Source: Myxococcales bacterium
Lineage (GTDB): Bacteria; Myxococcota_A; Polyangia; Haliangiales; Haliangiaceae
Direction: 5' to 3'
Assembly (NCBI GenBank): GCA_016794545.1
Contig: JAEUJX010000233.1
Location: 1 to 38,672 of the forward strand
DNA: 38,672 nt
Made by a program: the position numbers and the translations under genes. The notes under the pieces were generated by a model that had not been told where the DNA came from, searched no databases, and saw only the letters and a list, made by a program, of their open reading frames with translations. Shown in pieces: positions 1 to 9,944 of this stretch (position 1 is the stretch's first letter; each line of letters starts with the position of its first letter).

Positions 1-1
1 C

Positions 2-778
2 AAGGCGGCCGACTACGCGCAGCTCGTCGCGGACGCCGACCGCGTGCCCCTCGAGGACCTCGTCCGGCGCGCCGACGAGCTCTCCGCCGCCGCCTGGCCC
101 GGCGCGCCGGACGTCGCCCTCTGGATCGCGGATGCGCTCCGCACGCGCGGCCGGTCCGCCGAGGCGCTCCGCCGCTACGAGACCGCGAGCGCCCGGTGGC
201 CCGAGCGCGCGGTGGCGGCGCGGCGCGGGGCCGCGGGCAGCGCGATCGACGCGCACGACTGGGCCGCCGCCGAGCGGCTGATCGCGCAGCTGCCGGCGAT
301 GACCCCCACCGACGCGCTGCTCCGCGACAACCTGCAGGCCGATCTGCGGTCGGCGCGCACGACGTCGCGCCGCGCCCTCGCGTCCTGGATCGCGCTCGCG
401 CTCGCGCTCGCCGCGCTCGTCGGGTCGCTCGCCGAGGCGACGTTTCGCGGAGGCCGCCGGTGGCCGTCGCTGCGCCCGCCGTTCGAGGTGCTGTTCCTCG
501 CGCCGATCGCGCTGGTGATGATCGCCGTCGCGTTCCTGACGCGCGCCGTGGTCGCGCCCGCGATCGCACAGATCTCGCTCGGCGGCATCGGCTTCGCGTG
601 GCTGTCGGGCATGACGCTCGACCTGCTGCGCGCGCGGGACCGCCGTGTCCACCTGCGCTCGCTCCTTCACATCGTGGCCTGCGCCGCCGGCGCGGTCGCG
701 ATCGGCTACCTCGCGATCGTGCGGGGCGGCCTCGTCGAGCTGCTCGCCGAGACCGTCCAGGCCGGGCCCGGCGCGTAG
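2..778 (+). CDS. TPR-like multi-pass membrane protein, 3' end only (partial)
   Basis: The reading frame is open from the first bases of the window, so this is the C-terminal part of a longer gene. A GTG at 44 is in frame but is not needed as a start. The first ~100 visible residues are Ala/Leu/Arg-rich helices with a TPR-like spacing (segments around WIADALRTRGRSAEALRRYE). After them come four hydrophobic segments, roughly residues 110-130, 150-170, 175-195 and 208-228 counted from position 44. This suggests a cytoplasmic or periplasmic helical repeat domain tethered to the membrane by a C-terminal four-helix unit. I do not recognise a family. The gene ends 16 bases before the small ORF at 795. 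Function unknown; confidence in coding is high from frame length and codon bias. Confidence 0.75.
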   Translation, partial: KAADYAQLVADADRVPLEDLVRRADELSAAAWPGAPDVALWIADALRTRGRSAEALRRYETASARWPERAVAARRGAAGSAIDAHDWAAAERLIAQLPAMTPTDALLRDNLQADLRSARTTSRRALASWIALALALAALVGSLAEATFRGGRRWPSLRPPFEVLFLAPIALVMIAVAFLTRAVVAPAIAQISLGGIGFAWLSGMTLDLLRARDRRVHLRSLLHIVACAAGAVAIGYLAIVRGGLVELLAETVQAGPGA

Positions 779-782
779 GTGC

Positions 783-788
783 TAGAGT
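783..788 (+). promoter_or_regulatory. -10-like hexamer TAGAGT directly before the 795 start
   Basis: TAGAGT sits 6 bases before the GTG at 795, preceded by TG at 780-781 with one intervening base, giving an extended -10 form (TGC-TAGAGT). A transcript from it would begin at or within a few bases of the start codon, so the message would be leaderless. No Shine-Dalgarno sequence is visible. This is a sequence match only. Confidence 0.4.
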
Positions 789-794
789 ACCCGT

Positions 795-971
795 GTGAAG
801 CGCGGCCGGATCCTGGCGATCAAGTGGGGCATGAACCCCAACTCGTCGAGCCTCGGCGTCGATGTCACGTTCCTCCTGCTCGGTGCGACGGCCCTCGCGG
901 TGGTGACCCCCGTGATCGGCGCCCTGCTCCGCTGGCGCAAGCCGGCCGTCACGGCAGAGCCGGAGGCGTAG
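795..971 (+). CDS. Small single-pass membrane protein, 58 aa
   Basis: A GTG start at 795 opens a 58-residue frame ending in TAG at 969-971. The product has a basic N-terminus (MKRGRILAIKWG), a short polar stretch, one clear hydrophobic helix at about residues 22-46 (FLLLGATALAVVTPVIGALL), then RWRKP and a short acidic tail. The positive charges on both sides of the helix leave topology open. Codon third positions are strongly G/C, as in neighbouring genes, and a -10-like hexamer lies 6 bases upstream of the start. Its 3' end overlaps the convergent gene at 949-1656 by 23 bases. The function is unknown. It could be a small membrane subunit or regulatory miniprotein. It is shorter than most gene finders accept. 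Confidence 0.55.
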   Translation: MKRGRILAIKWGMNPNSSSLGVDVTFLLLGATALAVVTPVIGALLRWRKPAVTAEPEA

Positions 972-1656
972 CGAGCCACCTCTCGATCGCGGCGATCTGC
1001 GGGCGCACCAGCTCGATCACGACGCTGCCGAGCAGCACGTAGCGCCGGCCCTCGACGCGCAGCGGCGGCGCGAGTCGCGCCTCGTCGAGGGAGAACGTCT
1101 GCGAACCGGCGCGCTGGGCGATCCGCGCGAACGAGCTGCGCGGCAGCCACCGCAGCGCGCGCGCGAGCGTGCGCGAGCTGCGATCGGGGAGGACGAGGTC
1201 GGCCGGCAGCTCGAAGCACGCGTGAAAGCAGCGCTCGGCCTCGATGAGGAGCGCGCGGTCGCCGTCGAGGATCACGGCGAACGTGATCTCCTCGTCGGGC
1301 CCGCCGGCCGCCCACCGGTACGCGCGGTCGAGCACGTTCTCGCTCGCCGAGACCGCGAGCGCCTCCCGGTACGGCGCGCTCGCCGTCACGTGCACCCACG
1401 TCGTGACGCTCTCCGAGGTGGTCGCGCGCGCCGGGCGCACGAGCTCGTCCGGCGCGAACATCTCCGCGAGGCCGAGGCCATCGAGCCCGCGCTCGATCGG
1501 CGTGCCGCGCGGCCGCCCGTAGCGCGGCACGAACACGAGCTGGGTCGGCGTCACCACGAGCTCGCCGCCCCGGATCAGGCCGCCGCGCAGGTACACCGGC
1601 AGCCGATCGAGCTCGGGCTCGGGCGGCCGCTCGGGGGCGGTGCGGTACGGATCCAT
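949..1656 (-). CDS. Hypothetical protein, 235 aa
   Basis: The frame is open much further upstream, but the ATG at 1656 is the natural start because it lies 2 bases after the stop of the preceding gene on the same strand (1659-2048). The product begins MDPYRTAPERPPEPE and is soluble, with no signal peptide or membrane segment. The N-terminal third has β-strand character (GGELVVTPTQLVFVPRYGR), resembling a PH/GRAM-like 'output' strand pattern, but I cannot assign a family. The middle (EEITFAVILDGDRALLIEAERCF) also looks α/β. The gene is probably co-transcribed with the NTF2-like gene upstream. Its 3' end overlaps the small membrane protein gene at 795-971. Function unknown. Confidence 0.7.
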   Translation of the reverse strand: MDPYRTAPERPPEPELDRLPVYLRGGLIRGGELVVTPTQLVFVPRYGRPRGTPIERGLDGLGLAEMFAPDELVRPARATTSESVTTWVHVTASAPYREALAVSASENVLDRAYRWAAGGPDEEITFAVILDGDRALLIEAERCFHACFELPADLVLPDRSSRTLARALRWLPRSSFARIAQRAGSQTFSLDEARLAPPLRVEGRRYVLLGSVVIELVRPQIAAIERWLATPPALP

Positions 1657-1658
1657 GC

Positions 1659-2048
1659 TCACACCGGCGCGCCGTGGCACGCGGAGCCGCGGAGGATCCG
1701 CCGCTCGTCGTCGAGCTCGAGCACCTCGGTGACGTACCGCCGCCCGACGCTCCGGTAATGGATGACGACCTGGTTCACGCCGCCGTACGCGCCGAGCAGC
1801 TCGAACCGGAGCGGCGGCGTCGCCGCGAGCCCGGCGGCCCAGTACGGCCGGACCTGGCCCTTCCCGCGCAGCACGCCGGTCTCCGCGAAGCCGCGCTGGA
1901 CGATCAGCGGCGAGCGCATCTCGAAGTCCTCGACGTAGTGCGCCAGGATCCGCTCGAGGTCGTGGCTGTTCCACGCAGCGATCCACTCCGCGGCGAGCGT
2001 CCCGGCGGCGGCGGTGTCGATCACGGCCATGTGCGCACGGTAGCTCAT
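1659..2048 (-). CDS. SnoaL/NTF2-like domain protein
   Basis: The 129-residue product has the compact α+β pattern of the NTF2-like/SnoaL superfamily. An N-terminal helix carries the typical WIAAWNSHDLERILAHY signature, followed by a strand (FEMRSPLIVQ) and later β-strands (VNQVVIHYRSVGRRYVTEVLEL). Such proteins act as small hydrolases, isomerases or ligand-binding subunits, and the family alone does not give the substrate. A second ATG at codon 7 (2030) is an alternative start. The gene begins 15 bases from the divergent radical SAM gene and is followed after 2 bases by the 235-residue unknown gene, so the two minus-strand genes probably form an operon. Confidence 0.8.
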   Translation of the reverse strand: MSYRAHMAVIDTAAAGTLAAEWIAAWNSHDLERILAHYVEDFEMRSPLIVQRGFAETGVLRGKGQVRPYWAAGLAATPPLRFELLGAYGGVNQVVIHYRSVGRRYVTEVLELDDERRILRGSACHGAPV

Positions 2049-2052
2049 CGGC

Positions 2053-2058
2053 TACAGT
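2053..2058 (+). promoter_or_regulatory. -10-like hexamer TACAGT before the radical SAM start
   Basis: TACAGT ends 5 bases before the GTG at 2064, inside the 15-base gap between two divergent genes. There is no room for a conventional leader and ribosome site, so a leaderless message or a later internal start is implied. Confidence 0.4.
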
Positions 2059-2063
2059 GCCGC

Positions 2064-3377
2064 GTGCTCCGCCGCGTCCGCCAGCTCGTGGTCCGCACCG
2101 TCGATACCGGGCGGGCGCTCGTCGAGCGGGCGCGGGCCGAGCGCGCGCACCCGGCTCGCAAGGTCCGCTTCGAGCGGTTCGGCGCGATCGTCCAGACCGT
2201 CGTGCCGCGCGCGCTGGTGTTCGTCGATCGCGCGTACGCCCGTCGCGTGCTCGGCGCGCGCGAGGTCCCGATCTGGCGCGGTGACGAGACCGGTGTGGGC
2301 GAGGTCGTGCTGTCCGCACCGCTCGAGGCGCACCTCCAGCTGACGAACCGGTGCACCGCCGGCTGCAGCGGCTGCTACACCGGCGCCTCGCCCGACGGCG
2401 CCCCGAACGAGTGGGGCCTCGCCGAGTGGACGCGCGCGATCGATGCGCTCGCCGACGCGGGCGTGTTCCACGTCGCGCTCGGCGGCGGCGAGAGCGCGGT
2501 GCTGCCGTGGCTCGGCGAGCTCGCGGCGCACGCGCGGCGGCGCGGCATCGTCCCGAACCTGACGACGTCGGGCCTCGACGGCCTCGATCGTCTGATCCCA
2601 CTCGCCCCGCTGTTCGGGCAGATCAACGTCTCGATCGACGGCCTGCACGAGGCCTACGCCGCGGTCCGCGGCTTCGACGGCTTCGCGCGCGCCGACGCGG
2701 CCGTGCGCCGGCTCCGCGCGGTGAAGGCCGAGGTCGGGATCAACGTCGTGGTCACGCGCCACAACATCGACCAGCTCGACGCGCTGTTCGCGTACGCCGC
2801 CGAGCGCCGGCTCTCCGAGGTCGAGCTCCTGCGGTTCAAGCCGAGCGGCCGCGGCGCGCGCACGTACGAGGCGCAGCGCTGCACCGACGCGCAGCACCGC
2901 GCGTTCCTGCCGGCCGTGCTCGCGGCGGCGAAGCGCCACGCCGTGCGCGTCAAGGTCGACTGCTCGTACACGCCGATGCTGGCCCACCACGCGCCCGACC
3001 GCGCGCTGCTCGCGGAGCTCGCGGTGTACGGCTGCACGGGCGGGGACTTCCTCATCGGTGCGAAGCCGGGCGGCCAGCTCACGGCGTGCTCCTTCGCCTC
3101 ACCGCCGCCGCCGCGATCCGATGGCGACCGACCGCGCGTCGATGGTCTCGCCGAGTACTGGGGTGCTCCGGATGCGTTCGGCGCGTTTCGCACCTGGGCC
3201 GCGGCTCCCGCCGAGCCGTGCGCGAGCTGCACCTATCACTCGCTGTGCCGGGGCGGTTGCAAGGTCGTGTCCGCGCACGCTTGCGGCACGCTCACCGCGC
3301 CCGATCCCGAGTGCCCGCGCGTGGTCGACCACGCGTCGCGTCAGCCGAAGCCCCGTCATCACCTGCCCGTGTTATAG
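2064..3377 (+). CDS. Radical SAM/SPASM domain protein
   Basis: The 437-residue product carries the radical SAM cluster motif C97-x3-C101-x2-C104 (CTAGCSGC), followed by a GGGE SAM-binding motif at 140-143. Its C-terminus has a full SPASM pattern: C324 and C342, then C386-x2-C389-x5-C395-x3-C399-x17-C417, which should hold auxiliary Fe-S clusters. SPASM enzymes typically modify peptides (PqqE, AlbA, mycofactocin maturases), so this is likely a peptide- or protein-modifying enzyme, but the substrate is unknown. Residues ~33-63 (KVRFERFGAIVQ...LVFVDRAYARRVLG) resemble the strand-helix element found N-terminal in many such maturases. The GTG at 2064 was chosen because it follows the divergent gene closely; the frame itself is open back to 1674. 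No precursor peptide gene is obvious nearby. Confidence 0.88.
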   Translation: MLRRVRQLVVRTVDTGRALVERARAERAHPARKVRFERFGAIVQTVVPRALVFVDRAYARRVLGAREVPIWRGDETGVGEVVLSAPLEAHLQLTNRCTAGCSGCYTGASPDGAPNEWGLAEWTRAIDALADAGVFHVALGGGESAVLPWLGELAAHARRRGIVPNLTTSGLDGLDRLIPLAPLFGQINVSIDGLHEAYAAVRGFDGFARADAAVRRLRAVKAEVGINVVVTRHNIDQLDALFAYAAERRLSEVELLRFKPSGRGARTYEAQRCTDAQHRAFLPAVLAAAKRHAVRVKVDCSYTPMLAHHAPDRALLAELAVYGCTGGDFLIGAKPGGQLTACSFASPPPPRSDGDRPRVDGLAEYWGAPDAFGAFRTWAAAPAEPCASCTYHSLCRGGCKVVSAHACGTLTAPDPECPRVVDHASRQPKPRHHLPVL

Positions 3378-3380
3378 AGT
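3370..3380 (+). promoter_or_regulatory. Extended -10-like element before ppsR
   Basis: TG at 3370-3371, one base, then TATAGA at 3373-3378 forms an extended -10-like element. An overlapping TAGAGT at 3375-3380 gives a second possible hexamer. The element overlaps the stop codon of the radical SAM gene and lies 9-11 bases before the ATG at 3390. It could give ppsR its own nearly leaderless transcript. No -35 was identified with confidence. Confidence 0.35.
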
Positions 3381-3389
3381 CGCGCAGTT

Positions 3390-4198
<809 letters not shown>

Positions 4199-4202
<4 letters not shown>

Positions 4203-4690
4203 GCGTGTACCGGACCTCGGCGGGCGCGTCGTGCCCGCGCTGTCGCAACGTCCTCGCGCGCGAGACCGACGGCGAGCTCCGCTGCACCCAGAATGGCTGC
4301 GGTACCTGGCTGCCGAAGAAGCTCGTCGACGACATCGTCGGGATGGATGCGGTCGCGAGGTCCAAGGGCAACCCGTTCCGCGCGACGCCGCTGCGGCCGA
4401 CGAAGTGCCTGGTCTGCAAGCAGCCGCTGAACGATCTCTACAAGGGCGCACACGACGTGCTCACGATCGGCCAGTGCGTCGAACACGGCATCTGGATCGA
4501 GCGCTCGAGCCGCAGTGATCTCGAGGCGCTGTTCGCGCCCGAGCGCCGGGCCCGCGAAGCGGCGGCCGCGCGGGAGGCCGAGCTCGCGAAGCTCGACCCG
4601 GTCGACCAGCTCGCGCTGCGCGTCGAGCAGCTCGAGAAGGTCGTCTCCCAGTTACAGGCGGAGATCTCGTCGCTGAAGTCACGGCTGTAA
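4199..4690 (+). CDS. Double zinc-ribbon protein with C-terminal coiled coil
   Basis: The GTG at 4199 overlaps the ppsR stop. The 163-residue product has two apparent zinc-binding units. The first is C12-x2-C15 with C29 and C34. The second is C70-x2-C73 with C93 and H96, where CVEHGIWIERSSRSDLEALF resembles the zf-TFIIB type ribbon. Residues ~110-163 are a charged helical region (VEQLEKVVSQLQAEISSLK) likely to form a coiled coil. There is no signal peptide or membrane span. The function is not known. The coupling to ppsR suggests co-expression, possibly as an adaptor for the same regulatory step or only as a convenient neighbour. A likely intrinsic terminator follows. Confidence 0.8.
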
Positions 4691-4712
4691 CGCGACCGAC
4701 AAACATTACCGA

Positions 4713-4745
4713 GGCGCCATCGGGGGTTACCCCAGGCGCTCTTTT
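4713..4745 (+). terminator. Likely intrinsic terminator after the ppsR unit
   Basis: A hairpin can form from GCGCC (4714-4718) pairing with GGCGC (4735-4739), then a small internal loop, then GGGG (4722-4725) pairing with CCCC (4730-4733) around a GTTA loop. It is followed directly by TCTTTT (4740-4745). It lies 23 bases after the zinc-ribbon gene and before the ATG at 4778, so it should end the ppsR transcript. Confidence 0.55.
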
Positions 4746-4777
4746 GAGTGACCGGCTGGCGGCTCCAGAATCGGGGC

Positions 4778-5942
<1,165 letters not shown>

Positions 5943-5971
<29 letters not shown>

Positions 5972-6608
5972 TCGCGAGGCGCGTCGGCGTGACGCGCGCG
6001 TCGACCTCCTCGAAGCCGGCGGACACGAGGCCGCGGCGCAGCGAGCGCGTCGAGAACCGCGTCGGGTGGATGTCGCGCCGCGAGAAGCCCGAGCGGCGCG
6101 CGATCACCTCGAGCACGGTCGACTCGAGCGCGGGCAGCCACGGCTCGCCATAGTTCGGCGTGGACAGCCAGAGCCGGCCGCCCGGCACGAGGGCGCGGCG
6201 CAGGCCGGCGAGCCACGCGGGCCAGGCGAGCACGTGCTCGACGACCTCCTTCGCGTAGATCGCCGCGAACCGGTGCGTGGCGCCGAGGGAGCGATCGATC
6301 GGCTCCTCGGGCGGGACGACGGTGCCGCCGGTGATCCGCGCATCGCCGCGGGCGAGCACGGCGGCGACCGCGCGGTCGTCGATGTCGGCGACGTGGAACG
6401 ACAGGCCGCTCGGCGCGGCGTCGATCTCGTGAAGCAGGCCGCAACCGACGACGAGCACCTCGCCGGTCGGGTGCTCCGCCGCGACCTGGCGCAGGAACTT
6501 CACCAGGTCCTTCTCGAGCGGCTGGTGATAGAGCGTCCACGGGAACTGGCGCGCGCGCGCGTGGTTCGCGAAGTAGTCCGACGAAGGCTCCGCGCCTGGC
6601 GTGCTCAT
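5943..6608 (-). CDS. Class I SAM-dependent methyltransferase (221 aa)
   Basis: The ATG at 6608 overlaps the stop of the upstream methyltransferase gene (ATGA), which fixes the start. The 221-residue product has the class I Rossmann motifs: motif I as VLVVGCGLLHEI (~50-61), the acidic residue after strand 2 in HVADID, and the strand-4/5 segment FAAIYAKEVVEHV...RRALVPGGRLWLSTPNYG. This pattern is typical of Methyltransf_11/UbiE-like enzymes acting on small molecules or lipid-linked sugars. The substrate cannot be told. It forms a coupled pair with the next gene and lies beside a divergent membrane glycosyltransferase, which hints at modification of a surface glycan or lipid. Its 3' end overlaps the PEGA protein gene. 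Confidence 0.88.
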
Positions 6609-7507
6609 CGCGGCAGGTCCGTGGCCTCGGCGATGATCATGTACTCGTACGCCGTCGGCGAGTCGGCGGCGACCAGCGTGTCGCTGACCGCCCAGCGCAC
6701 GAGCCTGGCGATCGGGGCGAGCGCCGCGTCGGGCAGGAAGCGCGCGAGCTTCGACGGATAGCTGCCGGTCAGCTTCTTGACGAGGAACGCACCGAACGCC
6801 GGCGGCATGAACAGGCGGAACAGGAACTCCGAGCGCGCCGACCCCATGCCGTAGATCGCGCGCACGCGCCAGCCGTGCTGCTGGAGCAGGCGCGTCCAGA
6901 CCTTCGCATCGTAGAGGTGCCAGTGCTGGAAGAAGCCGTTGAGCGCGCCGGACACCGTCATCGCGAGCCGCGGCGCGTGGCGGAGGAGCCACGCCTGCGT
7001 GCGGCCCTGGTACGCCCAGCGCGGCGTGGGCACGAACATCACGAGCCGGCCGTTCGGCGCCGCCGCCTTGCGGAGGTTCGCGAGCGCGGCGTCGATGTCG
7101 GGCACGTGCTCGAGCGAGCAGTTGCCGATGATCTGCTCGAACCTCTTGGTCGGGAACGGCTGCTCGCGCGACACGTCGGTCAGCTGGGCGGTGATCCGCT
7201 CGCGGGCCTGCGCGATCTCGCGCGCCGAGATGTCGATGCCGTAGACCTCGCGGTTGTCGTGATCGCGCAGCGTCCACCAGAAGCCATCGCCGCAGCCGAC
7301 GTCGAGCACCGGGCCCGGGCCCTTCGCCACCGCCTCGATCGCGGCGAGCCGGTGGATCTCGCGCAGCGCCAGCGACAGCGGGGCATGGCGGAGGTACGCA
7401 TACGCCCAGCGCTCGATCTGCTCGGCGGACGGCGCGGTCACGTCGTCGGGCGGCGTCGTCTGCGGAGTGTCGAGATCGCGGACCAGGCTGGGCACGGCGC
7501 AAGGCAT
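6605..7507 (-). CDS. Class I SAM-dependent methyltransferase (300 aa)
   Basis: The 300-residue product contains motif I as VLDVGCGDGFWW (~67-78), an acidic residue after strand 2 (VYGIDIS), and the strand-4 region FEQIIGNCSLEHVPDID, followed by LRKAAAPNGRLVMFVPTP. The last third is a longer helical extension with hydrophobic patches (FLFRLFMPPAFGAFLVKKL), as in methyltransferases acting on membrane-associated or lipid substrates. It is the first gene of a two-gene minus-strand unit; its stop overlaps the start of the second methyltransferase by four bases. The divergent glycosyltransferase starts 34 bases away. Which molecule is methylated is unknown. Confidence 0.88.
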   Translation of the reverse strand: MPCAVPSLVRDLDTPQTTPPDDVTAPSAEQIERWAYAYLRHAPLSLALREIHRLAAIEAVAKGPGPVLDVGCGDGFWWTLRDHDNREVYGIDISAREIAQARERITAQLTDVSREQPFPTKRFEQIIGNCSLEHVPDIDAALANLRKAAAPNGRLVMFVPTPRWAYQGRTQAWLLRHAPRLAMTVSGALNGFFQHWHLYDAKVWTRLLQQHGWRVRAIYGMGSARSEFLFRLFMPPAFGAFLVKKLTGSYPSKLARFLPDAALAPIARLVRWAVSDTLVAADSPTAYEYMIIAEATDLPR

Positions 7508-7523
7508 AGCACACGCACCCTGT

Positions 7524-7529
7524 TACATT
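7524..7529 (+). promoter_or_regulatory. Extended -10-like TGT-TACATT before the GT39-like gene
   Basis: TG at 7521-7522 followed after one base by TACATT at 7524-7529 lies 12 bases before the ATG at 7542, within the 34-base divergent gap. It would give a leader of only a few bases. Sequence match only. Confidence 0.3.
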
Positions 7530-7541
7530 CCGGCTCGCGAC

Positions 7542-9131
7542 ATGGACGGCAGGCTGGCCCGCGCGATCTTCGTGACCACGCTCGCGGTCTATCTGCTGAC
7601 CAGCGGGCGCGAGCCGCCGTGGAGCGACGCGAACATCCAGTACATGGCGGCCGAGAGCATGGTGCGCCGCGGCGCGGTCGACATCCCGAAGCCGTGGCCC
7701 GACGACATGCCGAAGGACGCCGAGGGCAAGTGGTACTCGACGTACCCGCTCCTCACGTCGGTCGTTCACTTCCCGGGTCTCGCGCTGCTCGCGATCGCAC
7801 CGCAGCAGGCGAAGGGCCTCGCGAAGCCGCTGACCTCGCACCTCGCGTGCTCGCTGTTCGGCGCGCTCGCGTGCGTGCTGTTCTTCCAGCTCTGCCGGCA
7901 GCGCCGGTTATCGCTGCGCGCGTCCTCGCTCGCGACCGCGATCGTCGCGTTCGGCACGACGACCTGGGTCTACGCGCACTACAGCTACTCCGAGATCGCG
8001 CAGACCGCCGCGTTCACCGGGCTCGTGCTGTGGTGGCTCCGCACCGACGACGATCCGACCAACCGGAGCGCGCGCTGGCTCGGGCTCTACGCGGGCTTCC
8101 TGTTCGCGACCAAGTACATCTACGCGCCCGGGATCGCGGTCGCGCTGCTCGTCCTCGCGTGGCGCCATCGCGCGCGGAAGCGGGGCCTCATCCCGCTCGC
8201 GCTCCACGCCGCCGCGCTCGCGGCGCCGTTCGTGATCGCGTCGATGGTGTTCAACTACCTCTGCTTCGGCTCGCCGCTCGCGACCGGCTACGCCGAGTAC
8301 TTCGACAAGTACTGGGGCGAGAACCCGATGACGCGCCTGTGGGCGATGTTCCTGTCGCCGGGCAAGAGCATCTTCCTCTACTCGCCGCCGCTCGTGCTCG
8401 GCATCGCCGCGCTGCCGCGGATGTGGCGCGAGCACCGCGCCGCGTGCGTCGCGATCCTCGCGGCCGGCGCACCGGTGCTACTCGTCTACAGCCGCTACAA
8501 GCTCAACGGCGACTGGGCGTGGGGGTATCGGTTCACCGTGTTCCTCGTGCCCGCACTCGCGCTCTCCGTCGGCGTGCTCGTGGATCGGTGGCTGCCGGCG
8601 CTGACGCGCCTCCGCAAGGCGGTGCTCGCGCTCGCGATCGCCGCGGGCGTGGCCGTGCAGCTCCTCGGCTGCGCGATCTACTGGGACCACTTCACGCGGA
8701 TCTCGCAGGACGTGCGCATCGCGTGGCTGGGCTCGCCGAACCGCTCGGGCGCGATCATCCCGCAGCGCGCCGACGGCCGGTGCGACGGCTGCTTCGAGGA
8801 CGTGCACCAGCTCGAGTGGTTGCCGCCGTTCCAGCCGATCGTCGGCCAGGCGTGGCTGCTGCGCTCGATCGCGACCGACGCCTCGGCCGAGGAGGCCGAG
8901 GCGAACGCGCCGTGGCACCGCTACACCTCGGCGACGTTTCCGATCAAGAGCAGCTACGACCGCGCGCGCCTCGACTGGTGGGGCATGCTCTGGATCAAGG
9001 ATCATCCCCAGACGCGCACGCTCGGCATCGCGCTGCTCGTGCTGTTCCTCGGCGGCACCGTGGCCGGCGTCAGTCTCTGGCGACGGGCTTTGCGACCGCC
9101 GCCACCCGCCGATCCGCCGCCGGCAGGATGA
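7542..9131 (+). CDS. Multi-pass membrane glycosyltransferase, GT39/ArnT-like
   Basis: The 529-residue product has an N-terminal hydrophobic helix followed by an Asp-containing first loop (REPPWSDANIQYMAAESM) and about ten further membrane spans. This is the layout of polyprenyl-phosphate-sugar dependent glycosyltransferases (GT-C fold; PMT, ArnT and related families). These transfer a mannose or other sugar from a lipid carrier on the outer face of the inner membrane. A soluble loop of about 100 residues near the C-terminus contains CDGC, and a last helix precedes a Pro-rich tail. The ATG at 7542 is preferred over upstream in-frame codons, since those overlap the divergent methyltransferase. 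The sugar and acceptor are unknown. The 3' end overlaps the convergent lipoprotein gene by 62 bases. Confidence 0.78.
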   Translation: MDGRLARAIFVTTLAVYLLTSGREPPWSDANIQYMAAESMVRRGAVDIPKPWPDDMPKDAEGKWYSTYPLLTSVVHFPGLALLAIAPQQAKGLAKPLTSHLACSLFGALACVLFFQLCRQRRLSLRASSLATAIVAFGTTTWVYAHYSYSEIAQTAAFTGLVLWWLRTDDDPTNRSARWLGLYAGFLFATKYIYAPGIAVALLVLAWRHRARKRGLIPLALHAAALAAPFVIASMVFNYLCFGSPLATGYAEYFDKYWGENPMTRLWAMFLSPGKSIFLYSPPLVLGIAALPRMWREHRAACVAILAAGAPVLLVYSRYKLNGDWAWGYRFTVFLVPALALSVGVLVDRWLPALTRLRKAVLALAIAAGVAVQLLGCAIYWDHFTRISQDVRIAWLGSPNRSGAIIPQRADGRCDGCFEDVHQLEWLPPFQPIVGQAWLLRSIATDASAEEAEANAPWHRYTSATFPIKSSYDRARLDWWGMLWIKDHPQTRTLGIALLVLFLGGTVAGVSLWRRALRPPPPADPPPAG

Positions 9132-9912
9132 GCACGTAGCTGCCCGGCCCGCGCTCCCACAGGATCACGTTGTCGGGCGCCGCGCGCGACAGCAGCGGGA
9201 ACCAGTCCTCGATCCGCACCATCGGCATCGGCGCGACGACCTCGGGCACGACGAGATCGAGCTCGACGACGCCGCCCCCCAGATCCTTCTGGAGGTTCCG
9301 CGCGTACGACAGATCCTCGAGCGGCCAGCGCGGGAACAGATCGTTGTGCAGCGCCCCGCCGTACACGATCACGGCGCGATCGGAGACCAGCGCGCGCGCC
9401 GCGACGCCGAGCTTCTCGGTGACCAGCTCGAGCAGGCGCAGGAAGTCGACGCGCCCCGTACCGTCGAGCAGCGAGCCGTGCTCGATGCACGTCATCGGCA
9501 GGCCGTGCGTCTGGAGCCGGCGCAGCGCGCTCCGCATCTTCAGCGCCTCGATCTCGAGCCCCTGCCCCGCCGGGCGCCCGGTCGCGTCCTGCACCTCGCG
9601 CTTCACCTGCGTCGACGCACCACCACAGCCGTCGTCGAGCCAGGTCTCGACCACGAGGTGCCGCGACCGCGGCACCAGCTTGTCGAGGATCTCGTGCGTG
9701 AACCGCGACAGCGGCGAGGACGCGCGGGTCGCCCGCGTCGGGTGGTACTCGCCGATCGCGTACACCCGCGCCGGCCCCGCCTCGTCGAGCAGCGCGTCCA
9801 TCGCCGCGCCCGTCGTCGGGAACTCGCGGAACGCGAGGTCGTCCGTCGGGTCGTACACCGCATAGCAGCCGCCGAGCACACAGACGGCGGCCACGGCGAT
9901 GGCGAGTCGCAT
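9070..9912 (-). CDS. Lipoprotein with Tiki/TraB/ChaN-like domain
   Basis: The ATG at 9912 starts a classic lipoprotein signal with lipobox LGGC, giving lipidated C16. The mature part (about 265 residues) has the sparse motifs of the Tiki/TraB/ChaN superfamily: YAIGEYHP (~51-58), a Glu at the end of a strand (HLVVETW), a Cys/His segment (MTCIEHGSLLD), and VIVYGGALHND near residue 190. These suggest a metal- or heme-binding α/β domain; family members include proteases and heme-uptake lipoproteins. The assignment is by motif only. The preceding gene on the strand (9945-11117) ends 32 bases upstream, so the two may be co-transcribed. Confidence 0.72.
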   Translation of the reverse strand: MRLAIAVAAVCVLGGCYAVYDPTDDLAFREFPTTGAAMDALLDEAGPARVYAIGEYHPTRATRASSPLSRFTHEILDKLVPRSRHLVVETWLDDGCGGASTQVKREVQDATGRPAGQGLEIEALKMRSALRRLQTHGLPMTCIEHGSLLDGTGRVDFLRLLELVTEKLGVAARALVSDRAVIVYGGALHNDLFPRWPLEDLSYARNLQKDLGGGVVELDLVVPEVVAPMPMVRIEDWFPLLSRAAPDNVILWERGPGSYVLILPAADRRVAAVAKPVARD

Positions 9913-9944
9913 GGCCCAGGAGACACCGCCGGCGGGAAAAAGTT

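Noticed and set aside
1674-2063. Extended N-terminus of the radical SAM frame.
   Set aside because: It would overlap the whole NTF2-like gene on the other strand. The translated part has no family resemblance, and the GTG at 2064 gives a normal family length.
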